Positions 10,501-22,000 of a stretch of 64,000 nucleotides of DNA are shown here, in pieces. The notes under the pieces were generated by a model. That model saw only the letters and a list, made by a program, of their open reading frames with translations, did not search any database and was not told the origin of the DNA. The translations under genes were made by a program, and so were the position numbers. Every line of letters begins with the position of its first letter. Position 1 is the stretch's first letter. Where the stretch lies: positions 4,836,001-4,900,000 of the forward strand of contig OZ176054.1 of NCBI GenBank assembly GCA_964247055.1. The letters are read 5' to 3'. This stretch comes from Paragordius varius. Taxonomy: Eukaryota; Nematomorpha.

Positions 10501-13064
10501 AAATCGTGTCTTTGAGACAATTTTATGGAAAACGTGTTGGACCATTCGATTTCAAATATAATTTTTTAATTATTTTTAATCGCGCTGAACATAGTCTCGC
10601 TTTTATATTTCGCTCCCCTCGTAAAATGCCATTTTTTTAAAAAAATTAGGCCCACAAAAATAATTTTTTGAATCTATTTTTCGCCCAAAGTATGATACCG
10701 TAAAAATTCAATAAGGATTCCAGGTATTCCCCGTTAAAAGGCAAAATTTTAGTCAAGCGTTTCTTGATTATAGCTGCTGGGTAAAGAGATACCCATTAAA
10801 AACTGACCCGTCATATTGAAATAGTGTGCTTTTGGGGCTAAATTATCAGGTTATATGAGTTCAAACCGTGCTTAAAAAATATAACCCGTAAAAGGTCAAA
10901 ATTTTAAGTCGAGCGGATTTTTAAATTAACGGTTAAATAGGCTCTAGGTAGGGGGCTACCCCCGTAAAAATGCGTAACTATATCGGTACAGCATGCCTTT
11001 GAAGCCAAATTTCAGAAAACTTATGAGACTATGTGAGTTCAATAAACGCCTAAAATATTTATTACCACTTAAAAAACAAATATTTTAGTATAGGAGGTTA
11101 TTTCAATGAGTCGCTAAGAAAAGTTTTACGCCCTCAAAAATCGCCGCCATAAAACAATTTTTTGGTTTTGAAGCAATAATTCCAAGAACTTAGAGGAAAC
11201 TTTGGACATTATAATTCCAGATATTCCCCATATAAAGACAAAAATTTTGCCCGCTGCTTTTTTATACCTGTCTCTGGGTAAGAAGCTACCCGCCAAAAAC
11301 TGTGCCACTATATAGAAATTGCGTTATTTTGGAACTAATTTAGAATGCCATATGAGCTCATTTAAAGTTGAAATATTACCCGTAACAAGGTAAAAATTAA
11401 GGTCAGGCCTTTTTTATTAGCCGTTAATTTGGCGCCTTTATGCCCTAAAAATACGCCATCATATAACGATTATTTAGTGTTAAGGTAATTTCGAATAACC
11501 CATGGGACGATGGTCTCAAAGATGATTCCAAATATTTTTCCTATAAAGGCAAAAAATTTAACTTAGCGCTTTTTCCATTAGGCCTATGGGTAGGGGTCTA
11601 CCGGTTTAAAACTGAAACGCCATACAAAAATGGCGTGGCTTTGGAGAAAAAACTTAAGAAGCCATACGAGTTCAATAAAGGCCTTAAATATTACCCATAA
11701 AAAGGTAAAAATTATAGTACAGCGTTTTCCGTTTGCCGTCAATTTGGGGCCTTTACACCAGTAAACAATATATTAGTATGAATGCACCGTTTTGAAAATC
11801 CTATGAGATCATAGCTATTAAATGATGATTCGAAATAATCCACATATATGGAACATTTTATTAATCCCCTTTTTTTCAAAAAGCCCCCCCCCCCCAGAAG
11901 TCCGAAGGACTTCTTCGGGCGCGTAGCAGTACGAGATTTACGCTAGTTTAATAATAAAGAATGAACATTTAACCTAATTCGAATTATAGAGTTAAATTAA
12001 ATAATATTGTAAAAAGGGGAAATCGATAATTGATGTGCAAGTAGGCTGGTGTTATTTATAAATTTTCACGTAAAAGCATCAATATGAGGTAAGAAAAAAT
12101 ATTCTTGGAACAATGTACTATTATTAGTATCAAAATCTTTTAGTAAAATAAAAGGTAAATTTTTATAATATATTCTAAAAACCTCCGAATTTTGACCAGA
12201 ATGAATGACATAAATGAGTAGATAGGGTAAGTTCCCAAAATAATTTAATGATAACGAATATTTTAAAATGATTCTGGAAAATTCTTCATGTAAAGTTTGA
12301 CCTAAACAAATTAAAATTATTTTACCGTAACTTGATGAGAGAAATTCAATGCACTGCAATATAAGCAAATCAATTTTTTCAAAATAATCCATCTTATTTT
12401 GCCGATACTGATTATTCTTAAAGTGATTTATGCATTCATCGTCAATTCTAATAAGGTATCTTATTATAGAATCTAGGATTTCAATTTTCGATTCGTCAGT
12501 ATCAAAGTTTATTGGAATTATTTGGTTTAACAAAAACTCTATATACTCTGACAATATTAATTTATCTCTCCATGGGTTAGGATACTCGTTTACAATAATT
12601 TTAACTAATGTTGATTGCGCACTAAATATTATTCTAGAGTTACTTTGGTATTTCTACAAACAGCCGAGTTAAAATATCCAAAATGTGTTTATGATTTTCA
12701 CCTATAAATAAAATAACTAATCCTAACCTTTACAAGACATTTTATTTAATAAGTTTTTAATGCATTCTTCCAAGTAAAATGGCTTTTGGTTAAGAACTTT
12801 AATCAAAAGTTCCATAAAATCCTCATATATTATATCGAAAGAGGGTGATGTCATAAATGTCCATACTATTTGTATGGATAATTCATTGATCAAATCAATG
12901 TTCTTTTCACAATGATTTATAAAGAATTTTATCATTTGTGCACTGGTGGATTTGTCGCGAATAACATTAAAAATAATATTGAATTCTTTAATTTCCCCCT
13001 ACATATTTATATAAAATACTTTAAGGGCTAGATTCATAACGTTCAATATTCTGTTTTCACCCAT
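7592..13064 (-). CDS. RRN3: RRN3/TIF-IA, RNA polymerase I-specific initiation factor
   Basis: RRN3 bridges Pol I to promoter-bound SL1 on rDNA in the nucleolus. Exons on the minus strand: 13064-13020, 12998-12728, 12701-12644, 12621-12326, 12301-12183, 9843-9713, 9152-8896, 8768-8660, 8598-about 8343, 7870-7592; phases agree at every junction. The translation follows the family from the N-terminal helical repeats (LLIKVLNQKPFYLEE) through KIEILDSIIRYLIRID, EKIDLLILQCIEFL, LEYLWKLFNNPQDF and MFSRLNPLNIC to CDTIIRRN near the C-terminus, then an acidic tail; about 600 aa against about 650 in human. Introns between the first five exons are 21, 26, 22 and 24 nt, while the next is 2.3 kb. The junction 8343/7870 is least certain: it is phase-consistent but includes a hydrophobic run unusual for the family. 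The gene is head-to-head with GET1 and convergent with the CBM14 gene, 135 bp apart. Confidence 0.88.
9297..9620. mobile_element. TATACCATTT-ended MITE, type B, in RRN3 intron
   Basis: Inverted ends TATACCATTTACAGTTCAAA and complement, with internal repeats of the form TTCAAATTCACCCTTGAACAA. About 324 bp, lying inside the intron 9153-9712 and making up more than half of it. Related copies occur at 26237-26627 and, degraded, at 40086-40323. Confidence 0.85.
10330..11890. repeat. Diverged tandem array, about 150-175 bp units, in RRN3 intron
   Basis: Recurring landmarks (a TATTCCCC or ATTACCC block, AAAAGGYAAAAATT, a GGGTA...ACCC hairpin, then GAGTTCA) repeat at roughly 10733, 10881, 11058, 11221, 11372, 11531, 11688 and 11835. 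Alternate units resemble each other more, suggesting an older dimer near 315 bp. Two related 180-bp-spaced blocks (GGAAAACCGTTAGACC and GGAAAACGTGTTGGACC) precede them at about 10344 and 10528. G+C is higher than the surrounding intron. Units are much diverged, so the array is old. No coding frame runs through it. Confidence 0.7.
11885..11945. repeat. Poly-C tract and GC-rich palindrome
   Basis: A run of about 12 C residues is followed by a near-perfect inverted repeat (AGAAGTCCGAAGGACTTCT) and a GC-rich tail. It marks the end of the diverged array and stands out sharply against the AT-rich intron. It could be the terminus of an inserted element; function unknown. Confidence 0.5.
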
Positions 13065-13133
13065 GCCTGAGACGCATCTTATTTCTCATGGTTTCATTTG
13101 CAAATATGATTTTAAAATACCATCATTGCCAAA
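13065..13133. promoter_or_regulatory. Bidirectional start region RRN3 / GET1
   Basis: Only 69 bp separate the divergent start codons of RRN3 (13064, -) and GET1 (13134, +). Any promoter must be shared, lie inside the genes, or serve transcripts with almost no 5' leader. No clear TATA or initiator motif could be picked out by eye. Confidence 0.6.
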
Positions 13134-13733
13134 ATGATTAAAATTTTTGAGATTTTTTTAACTGTTCTTTTCTTTAATCTCGTCGAATATCTTATTTTTA
13201 CCTGTAATTTGGTATATCTTATCTAATAGTTAGATTGGTAGATTTATAAAACCTTCTAATGATTTAAAAAATATTCATAAAGAAATTTTGAGGATGGAAT
13301 CCGAAAAACGTAACATAAATATCGTTGATGAATTTCCCAAATACGCAAGGTTGCAGAGAAAAATTGAGACTTTAAAAGATGAATTAAAAAATTTGGGTAT
13401 AATTTAGTATTTATGCTAGAAAAATCCGAAAAAAGTGTATCTTCAAAGTACATTAGCAATATGAAAAACCTATATTATGCTGTCAAAGTATAAGATTTTA
13501 TAATTTTAGTTTTTATATGTTTTATTTTCAATTTATTTCTATTATTCGACCGTTTTATATGTTTTGCCGCAAAAATGGTTGTTTCCATTTTATTATTTTC
13601 TACCCAAATCTTTACAATCTGGTAAATACGGGTTTAATTTTTAGGAAATCTCTTTATAATACCTTGGTTCCTTTTGACGGATAATGCGTCCAAATCAATA
13701 CTTACTGCTATTCATTCTAAATTTATTTCGTGA
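13134..13733 (+). CDS. GET1: GET1/WRB, tail-anchored protein insertion receptor
   Basis: GET1 (WRB/CHD5) is the ER membrane receptor that, with GET2/CAML, takes tail-anchored proteins from the GET3 ATPase. Five exons, 13134-13211, 13234-13396, 13420-13487, 13510-13621 and 13645-13733, give 169 residues, close to human WRB (174). An N-terminal membrane segment (IFLTVLFFNLVEYLIF) is followed by a basic coiled-coil region with the family signature VDEFPKYARLQRKIE, then two further hydrophobic segments (LYVLFSIYFYYSTVLYVLP and NLFIIPWFLL). Introns are 22, 23, 22 and 23 nt, all GT...AG and phase-consistent, so no single frame shows this gene. It ends in TGA. It is divergent from RRN3, with start codons 69 bp apart. 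Confidence 0.9.
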
Positions 13734-14039
13734 TCTTATTTCAAATATTCAATTAAAATAAATGCAAATATATTAAATTTATTAGCCTTATCTGTACTTT
13801 ACTATGAATCAATGAAAAATTAATAGATAAATTTTTAAATTTTTTTATAAATAACAACAAATCAATTGATTATATGTTTTGTCAATAAGTTAAAGATATT
13901 TACGTTTTTTGCATTATTGGGCTAATTTTTTTTAAACCGGATGTAATTGACCATTTAAATAATTAATTTAAAAGTTTATATTAATCCTTATAAAAAATAT
14001 AGTATAATAAAACAGCTCTTTTATTAAAGATAATCAGTA

Positions 14040-14340
14040 ACGGATGTTTTTCCATCAAATTTTTAATGTTTTGTACTTTCAACAAATTTTGCCATATACA
14101 TAAATTGGTGCTGCATATTTATACAATCAGAATCATAATATTCATCTTGGTCATTATATGGTTGAAGATCACAGAAACTTTTATAAAGGTACCTCGCTTT
14201 TTGACTGTTTCTATTCCTATAATCCAGTGGTATTCATCAAAAAAATTTGACGGATCGAATAAAATATTTTTTTTTTATTTCAAGGGCCTATTCCCTCATG
14301 TCTGACATATTCAGATTATACACTGAAAATATACACCAAT
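14040..14340 (-). other. Coding-like fragments, unresolved
   Basis: On the minus strand one frame reads DPSNFFDEYHWIIGIETVKK and an overlapping frame reads RYLYKSFCDLQPYNDQDEYY and ends in TAA near 14068. Both look protein-like, yet no intron joins them in phase. The first piece faintly resembles the core of IS1595/Merlin-type DDE transposases (WxxGI...), so a decayed DNA transposon is possible; a host gene with exons I could not resolve is the alternative. Confidence 0.3.
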
Positions 14341-15229
14341 TAAATTAGAATAATACAAACCATAAACAGCAATTTTGATGCCGCATCTGTTACCCCGATT
14401 TGATTAGGACTCTGATCGAAGATCGCAAAATAGTTTTACATAGCTAAAAACCGTACATAAAAACGGATTGAAACCAAGAAGATATGATCTACAAAAAAAT
14501 GAAGTGTTTCATTTTATTTTAATTTTTTAACCCCCATCAATAAATAACGAATAATAATTTTTTATATATTCTCCCTAATACCCATTTCTTGGAAAACATC
14601 ATCTCCCTTATGTTGATAGAACAGAGATGGGAGATGCCTAGTTCGGCTATCGATTGCAGAGGCATTCGGTGGAATAGAATTGAAACCAAATACTTGTACA
14701 GTGTATAACGTGTAACGTTTCCTTAGGAACTCATCAGTCACATATAATGAACAAGGGTACTGTGGGTTAAGTGAGAGAGTATATATATATATATAACAAA
14801 TGGGCGAATGATTACCTATTGCGATTCAACCAAAGATAGTATACGTCTTTGTTTTAGCATATTTTAGGATAGGGGAAGACTTATGGATATAAGGAGTTAT
14901 TTGTTATAAATAAGCAAAATAATATATAGCTAAAATTATAAGGGTTATATCTTAATATGATCTTTATTATTATAATAATCGTTTAGTATAATAATTCAAA
15001 AATTTTTTTTTATGTGCAAGGTTTGTATTTATGCAATGCCAGTTAGAATATATTTTATTATTGTGCGAGTTTAAAATGAGTAATTCAAACTATTTCTTCA
15101 AAATATTAGTGCGATATAATGACATACCAGTTATTTTATCTTTCTTGTAATATAATATGTAATTTTAAAATGAAATCAGTTTTTTGTTTTATTCAATATC
15201 ATAACTCCTATCTCTAATAAATGAACATT
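14341..15229. other. Intergenic, nothing recognised
   Basis: AT-rich sequence with a short TA microsatellite near 14783. A slightly more GC-balanced patch (14600-14760) may be old transposon sequence, but I could not assign it. Confidence 0.4.
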
Positions 15230-15610
15230 GCGCCAGAAAAAATGGTTGTTTAATGCAGAAAAACAATTGTCCAGCCATTTTCCAACATCTTCAAAATTAG
15301 GAATGCTGCTCTGCTAGGGTTTGCCCCATTGCAAAGTATTGGCACCAGGTCATTAAACTCACCACCTGTGTTAATTCGATGCAAAATGATTTCATTTCGC
15401 GGATTTGACTAGTCCCTTTGCGAGTTTCGATGTTCATTCAAATTTTGTGGAACCCATTTAGTAAGTTTATTTTTCTCTCTCATTGATCGTAGACATCTCT
15501 TGATTGTTTTGTGATACATGTAATGCCTGTGCCAGTTGCCGTTTGATTTTAGTTGCATCACCCAATAACTCTTCCATTTCATCGTTTTTACAGTTGTGTG
15601 GTCTACCACA
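15230..15610 (-). mobile_element. Mariner transposase remnant
   Basis: The minus strand encodes the mariner hallmark KLTKWVPQNLNEHRNSQRD near 15409-15500 (family: WVPHEL) and, further downstream and in another frame, the C-terminal piece DVGKWLDNCFSALNNHFFW (15240-15300). The catalytic core between them is not readable, so the copy is decayed. Terminal repeats were not found. Confidence 0.65.
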
Positions 15611-16151
15611 GCGCCAACACTATTTCATACGAAATTATAACTTTTAATCTTCAAAACTATGTAATACATGTGTTAATCGATAAAGTATATTCACCATATC
15701 TTTCTACAAACAAAATAACTTACAACGATCTTTTTCTGATGGCAATGCGTTCCACAAATGCTCCATTTCCGGCAAAAAATATCACATCTCAGAATGGTAA
15801 AAGTAAGCTAGTTTTGTGGACTCAAATTGTGGGTCATAATTTAATGATAGATGAACAAAATGGGGTATTTATTATATTAATGATCTGCATAAATTTCGCT
15901 GATATCTTCCCTTAGTTAAACCGGTAGGAATTCAAGAATACACATCATTTATTATGTTTTACATAACACTAATTTAATTAATTTTCCAGATAGTATCGTT
16001 AAAACACACCTCTTGCCATTGCTTTATTTATGTATAACTTTTACCCAAAATTTTGCGGTAAAACCGAGAGAGGCAAAAAGGCTGCTAAAAATTATCAACA
16101 AGCCATAAAATTGGCAATGGACAAATTTTATTTGGATGCATCTTTATAATA
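15611..16151 (+). other. Possible exons of an unrecognised gene
   Basis: Two coding-like stretches lie on the plus strand. One (about 15640-15870) contains ITYNDLFLMAMRSTNAPF and LVLWTQIVGHNLMIDEQNG. The other (16031-16150) starts at an ATG and reads MYNFYPKFCGKTERGKKAAK...LAMDKFYLDASL to a stop. No phase-consistent junction between them was found and neither matches a family I know. The first partly overlaps the mariner remnant on the opposite strand. Confidence 0.3.
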
Positions 16152-16655
16152 ACATATTTTTAGTGATTTTTTAGTCTTTTACTCGGTATAACTTTGCAAT
16201 AGTATATGTAACAATTCCAATTAAAATTGTATGGTTCTATTATCAAAAATCTTCTTTAAACGCTCTATTTAAATGGAAATATTATATGATTGGAAAAAGC
16301 GGTAGCTTTATCAAATTATAAATTAATAATGTATAGGCGTTTTCAGAAAATCTTGATGCTATAAATGAAAATAGGTTTGGTACATAAACAACCTGGAATG
16401 TTAAAAATTTATAAGGTGTATGGTTCAAACTTCATATATTAGTATTAGTTATGCTAAATTTTGCAATAGATACATATTATAATATTTTTTAAACGTTGCA
16501 AGGTGACATTATATGCGTTTTGCAATGTAAGCATATTTATATTTTATATTATTTGATGGGAACAATGCCGATCGCGTATAATGATGATTTGCAATTATAT
16601 TTAATATCATAATTGCATATATTTTTTATCACAACACACATTTTTTTAAATAAAA
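16152..16655. other. Upstream region of the SDR gene
   Basis: AT-rich, no coding frame supported. The ATG at 16656 is preceded by a run of A residues (TAAAAATGG). Confidence 0.5.
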
Positions 16656-18189
16656 ATGGAAAAATGGGCAGGAAAAATTGCATTGGTTACTGGTGCTTCA
16701 AAGGGATTGGGACGAATTATTGCTAAAACTTTGGCATCCCATAAGATGATTGTTGTAGCTTGTGCCAGAAGTGGAGATAAATTGAAAGTAAATCATATAT
16801 AAATATATATCCAATAAAAATTATTCATTGTTTTTAAAATCAATACATATAATAGTAAAAAAATATAATCAGGATTTTAAATAAAATATGGTTGATTTTA
16901 CCCTTTGTATAATGTTGGATCTCTAAATCAGTTAATAAAATTTTAATTTTCATTTATTGCAATAACCCACGACTAACAAAACAATTTCGATCTTACCGTA
17001 ATATAAAAAATATGGACTAATTAAATTTAAACTTGTTTATTTCGCTTGAATATATTTTTAAAATTTTAATTAATAACTTTCGGTCCCAGTTAGTTTCATT
17101 TTTATTTCATTATTTTTAACATAATATTTAAATATCATTTTTTAATTAATCCGAATTATTGGGAGAAAATAAAAAACCCTGATTAATCATGGGCCATTTT
17201 CATCGCCTTTTGAGGCCTTTGAAAAGGACATAAAGCTGAAAACAAAGGTTTGCAATCTTTTCTAAAATAATTAATTACTGTAATTTGATACGATTTAATC
17301 ATATTGTGTTATAAAATTTTATTATTTTAACAGATTTAATGGCATGCCTATTTTATAATACAGACGTTGGCTGAAGAGGTCATGTCTCAAAACGGGAAAA
17401 TAGATACAGTTGAATGTGACATGAGTAAAATGGAACAAGTAATGGCCCTTTTCAAGCATATCGCCGAAAAATATGGCACATTACACGTTTGTGTTAACAA
17501 TGCTGGCCTTTCATTTCCAGACAACTTTTTACCCGGAAAACAAAGTAGCCCTGATGTCCAACAACTCTACAATGATGGTAATGAAGTTAAAAGTCGCATG
17601 TCCATGTACCAACATTGGTTAACAATGTTACAAATCAATGTCCTCGGTTTATCGATATGTTGTAAAGAAGCATTACATATTATGGTAAGGTCAGGCGTTA
17701 AACATGGCGTTATCATAAACGTGAGTAGTATGGCTGGTAAAAAAGTTATGGTTCTACCACTCAAAAAAGAAGGCGATACCAATTACTTCATGAATTTGTA
17801 TGGGGCAACTAAATGGGCCGTTACTTGTATCTCAGAAGCCATAAGGTTAGAAAATGTGGGCTTTCACCCCGAAGCCGCTGGTATTCGAGTAATAAATCTT
17901 TGCCCTGCTTGGATAAAAACAAATTTTCCGGACAGACTTTTGCAAGGAACCAAAAGCACTAATTCTGTCGAAGATGCATGTAATTGTTTTACTAAGATAT
18001 CTTTTTAAAATATGAAATATTTGAACCGTATTTTATTTTTCTATACATTTAGCTAACAAAGATATTGATGGTTTTTTCAAGGACAAAGAATACTTAGATC
18101 CACAGGAAGTGTGTGATGTTGTCATGTGTGCATTAGCATGTCCGGAAAAAGTTCAAGTTGATGAAATTGTCGTGCAAGCCTTGAAATAA
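16656..18189 (+). CDS. Short-chain dehydrogenase/reductase, DHRS11-like
   Basis: Three exons (16656-16787, 17364-17979, 18053-18189; introns 576 and 73 nt) give 294 residues. Classical SDR motifs are all present: the cofactor loop TGASKGLG (residues 12-19), NNAG (89-92), the serine in NVSSMAG (165-166) and the catalytic pair Y190-x3-K194 (LYGATKWA). Overall order and ending (CPEKVQVDEIVVQALK) fit DHRS11-type NADP-dependent reductases, which act on keto-steroids and other carbonyls. A 20-residue insertion around 113-133 (NDGNEVKSRMSMYQHW) is not usual in the family. Substrate cannot be read from sequence. The start is the first ATG and places the cofactor loop at the normal distance from the N-terminus. 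Confidence 0.9.
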
Positions 18190-19042
18190 TATAAATAAAT
18201 AAATTAAAATAGATTAATTTATTTGTTGACTTATATAAAATATATTTATCGGAAATATACTGATAAGTAAAGTAGATATAAAATTGTGAATAATAGAATC
18301 TTTTCCAGTATTACTACTGCATTTTAGTGCAAAAATTATATTTACCTCTAAAAATATTTAAATAAATACAAAAATTTTAACATATTCTCTACCCTTGCTC
18401 ATTACCCAATTAAAAATATTAAGAGTTTCCTCAATTTGCTAATTTCCACATTGTTACAGTCACAGCTAGAAGGATCACTGATAAATATTATGAAAAATAA
18501 ACAAATAACCCACAATGGAAATCCTAAAATTATTGTAATACAAAACCGTTATGTAACGTAATATAACTAAAATTTATTATTTGCTAGATTTTTTTCCGTT
18601 TAATTTAATTTAAACAATGCTTGGCATAAATGGCTAAGCTGGGCCGCTGAGTGAAAAATTTTACCCGCTCCATTTATAAAACATAAACACGTACCGATAC
18701 CCTAAGAAATCCAATTTTTTAACTGGGTTTACTACAGAAATGGTCATAATTTTCTTGGTTATTAAAACTTCAACACTTAAAAATGTTTTTTATAGGTAAA
18801 ATATATTTTAATCATATAATGCTACACAGATTGTGTAAATTGCACTGATATTTTACTTTTGATCGCTAACCGAAAATATTTTAATCTCTTCATTTTGTTT
18901 AATAATGGGATAAAAAATGGTATAGATGCATATAAAGTAAATAAAACACCAATACAAATAAAAAATACGCTACCGTAATTAATACTTAACGCATGGTGAC
19001 TTGCATTTGCAAATGAAGCATATGTTAAATTTATGCCGAAAG
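18190..19042. other. Intergenic between SDR gene and SPATA20
   Basis: No plus-strand gene seen. A minus-strand open frame (18822-19097) runs back from inside the first SPATA20 exon and encodes a hydrophobic peptide (GSVFFICIGVLFTLYASIPF); it is listed separately among the findings as unproven. Confidence 0.5.
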
Positions 19043-22000
19043 ATGTCAAGTAATACATTGAGTCAAGAAAAATCTCCTTATTTATTACAGCACGCATCGA
19101 ATCCTGTTCATTGGTTAATTAAAATATAATCTTAAGGTATTCGTGGAAGAATGATGCTATTAAAAAAGCACAAGAAACGCAAAAATTAATTTTCCTATCG
19201 AGTAATACGAAAAAGTATATATTTTAGTCGGTTATTCGACATGTCATTGGTGCCATGTAATGGAAAAAGAATCTTTTGAAAACCAAGAAATCGCTAATAT
19301 TATGAATGAAAATTATATTTGTATTAAGGTTGACCGAGAGGAGCGACCAGATATCGATAAAACATACATGACTTTTGTTCAAGTATTTCTTTTGTTACCT
19401 TATTTTTAGTAAAAATTAAAAATATAAATAAAGACACATATTGAAAAAAGGCAATCATATTTTTGTAAACCTTGATTTTTCTAGATTATGAATTATTATA
19501 ATTTACATATCTAATCTCTATTTTCCAACCCTTCAATGGGTTATATGCAATAAAGTTTTTTCGAAAATATTTTTGACTTTTGCCTGGTTAATTTCAATTT
19601 TACCGTATTTATTTGCTTTTTAGACCATGGTTGGTCAAGGAGGTTGGCCCCTGACTGTATGGTTAACTCCGAGCCTTAAACCAATTTTTGGTGGTACCTA
19701 TTTTCCACCCTTTTCTCAACATCATCAAACCGGATTTAAGGATATTTTGTTAGCGATAGCTAAAAAGGTAGTTGTTATCTTTTATTTTTATTAATTTTAA
19801 AATTTATATGTAAAAAAATATTATCCATGAACATATAATACATTGTGTATCTATCTATTCCTGCCTCTGTCAAATTATATATCTTCTAAAAACATTTTTC
19901 ACCAAAAATTTTACATGATTTCATATTATCAGTTAAGTAATTTTATTCATTTTTTTGCACAGTGGAAAACGGATAAAGCTGATTTAGAAAGTGATAGTAC
20001 ACGCATGTCCCAAATGATTCAAAAGGAAATTCAATCTTTGGATACCAAGAACAAAGAAACGTTATCCAACACATCTGCCATCCAAAATTTTGAAGCGAAT
20101 TACAACCAAACTATGCAAGATTGTTTTGAATATTTCGAATCCAAATTTGATCCTCGTTATGGTGGTTTCAGTTCACAACCAAAATTTCCGCAACCTGGTT
20201 TTTTCTTTCATATTAAATAAATTAATATATTTCTCACCTAAAATATTATAACTTAAAGTGAACCAATTATAATTTCCGGTCTGGCTGCTACAGTCATTTA
20301 TGGTTGTACGTAATTACCTTTACCACAAATGTAAAATGTATGCTAAAAAATCAACCGAAAATGATATTTATAATATACATCAACATTTAATAAACTTTTA
20401 GAGATTTTGAATTTACGAAATTAATAAAATACCATAATTTTAGTTTTAAGCAAAATTTATTTTAAATTTTGACTGGTTTTTTTTATAAACGACCCCGGTG
20501 AATTTTATAATTATCCAACTTTGGTCCCAATACATTATTTTTAAAATAGCTTTCTCTTTCAAAAATTCGTGCCTAAAGCAAATTTCACGGATCCGACCAA
20601 TAATTATCCATATTAAATGCCCTAATTATTATATTTAAATAATTAATTTACCATATTCACAAAAATATGTTTTTATAATTGTAATTTTAATAGTTGTATT
20701 GGATTTTTTGCTGTATTTCGATTCGCTTTCACCCGCCTCCAATTCAAATAATGTTGCACTTTCCATGGTAGAATTAACATTAAAATTCATGTCCCTGGGA
20801 GGTATTAATGATCACATTGGGAAGGGGTTTCATCGGTAATTTTACAAAATAATTCCATTTATTTTATTGGTGATCGATATTTTAAGAGTTTTAGTGATTA
20901 CAAAATAATTGATCATTATAACGAAAATTGGAAAAAAATGATATTTTTTATTGTTGAAAATTGATTAGTAATAGTAAATTTTTACTTTAAATTAAAAATG
21001 ATATAATTAATTTATGAATTTTAAAATACTTTGCAGTTGTCATAAATATAAATAAGATATTTTTTTTATAATTAGAAGTCATTTTTTTAAATATATTATA
21101 ATGTTATAGATATTCAGTAGATGGGCATTGGAAATTACCCCATTTCGAGAAAATGGCTTATGATCAAGCCCAACTTTTGGGTGTATTTGCAAAAACATTT
21201 TTTCATCAATCAATTAAACGCAATACTAAATCTGAGGAAACAGACCCACAAATTTTAAATTTAGCTGTCAGATTTAAGCAACAAGCAATTGATATCGCAT
21301 CTTACGTGGATGATCAATTAACCTATAAAACAGATTCCGTAATATTTAATATTAGATAACAAATTATGATTTAACAAAATTTAAATAAAAAATGGCGTTT
21401 TAACAATTGCTTTTTTCATTAATATTACTTGTTTAGTAAGCATAGTTAGTGAGACTATTATGATGCAATATCAGCAAAATTAATAATAAAATTATTAATG
21501 AATTTTTGTTAGATTACAAAAATAAAATAAAAATACAAATTAAAATTATGAAATATTTTATAAAAATAAAGATGTATAGCTATTATAAAAGATTTCGTTA
21601 TTGGGTTAACATGATTGATTTTTTTCTGTCTGTTTATTAATTTATTGTCATTATTAACAGTAGCGTATGGCATAAAACAATATTAGTCCATAAAAGAAAA
21701 ATATGTTTGGATATGTATATATATAACTAGTGTTTTTTTTAAAAATAACGTTTTTTTTCTTTTATGGACTAATAATGTTTTATGCCATACGCTACTGTAT
21801 GGTAATTTTCCTTTAATAATCGTGTCGTTTTCTTCTTTATCTAATATTTCAACGTTATCCCAATCAATCTTGTGTCTGTAGTTATGTGCATCATGATAAG
21901 TAAGTGCCGACACATTTACTTTGTTTCTTCTTTCGGCAGCTTTATGTTCTTTTATTCGAGTGTTAATACCTCTTTTAGTTTGACCAATATAAACATCCTC

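Noticed and set aside
12066-12182. Extension of RRN3 exon 5 to the stop at 12066
   Set aside because: About 36 more codons are open, but joining the next conserved exon (LLEDSVLEYLW) in phase needs the donor at 12182; the extra stretch has no counterpart in the family.
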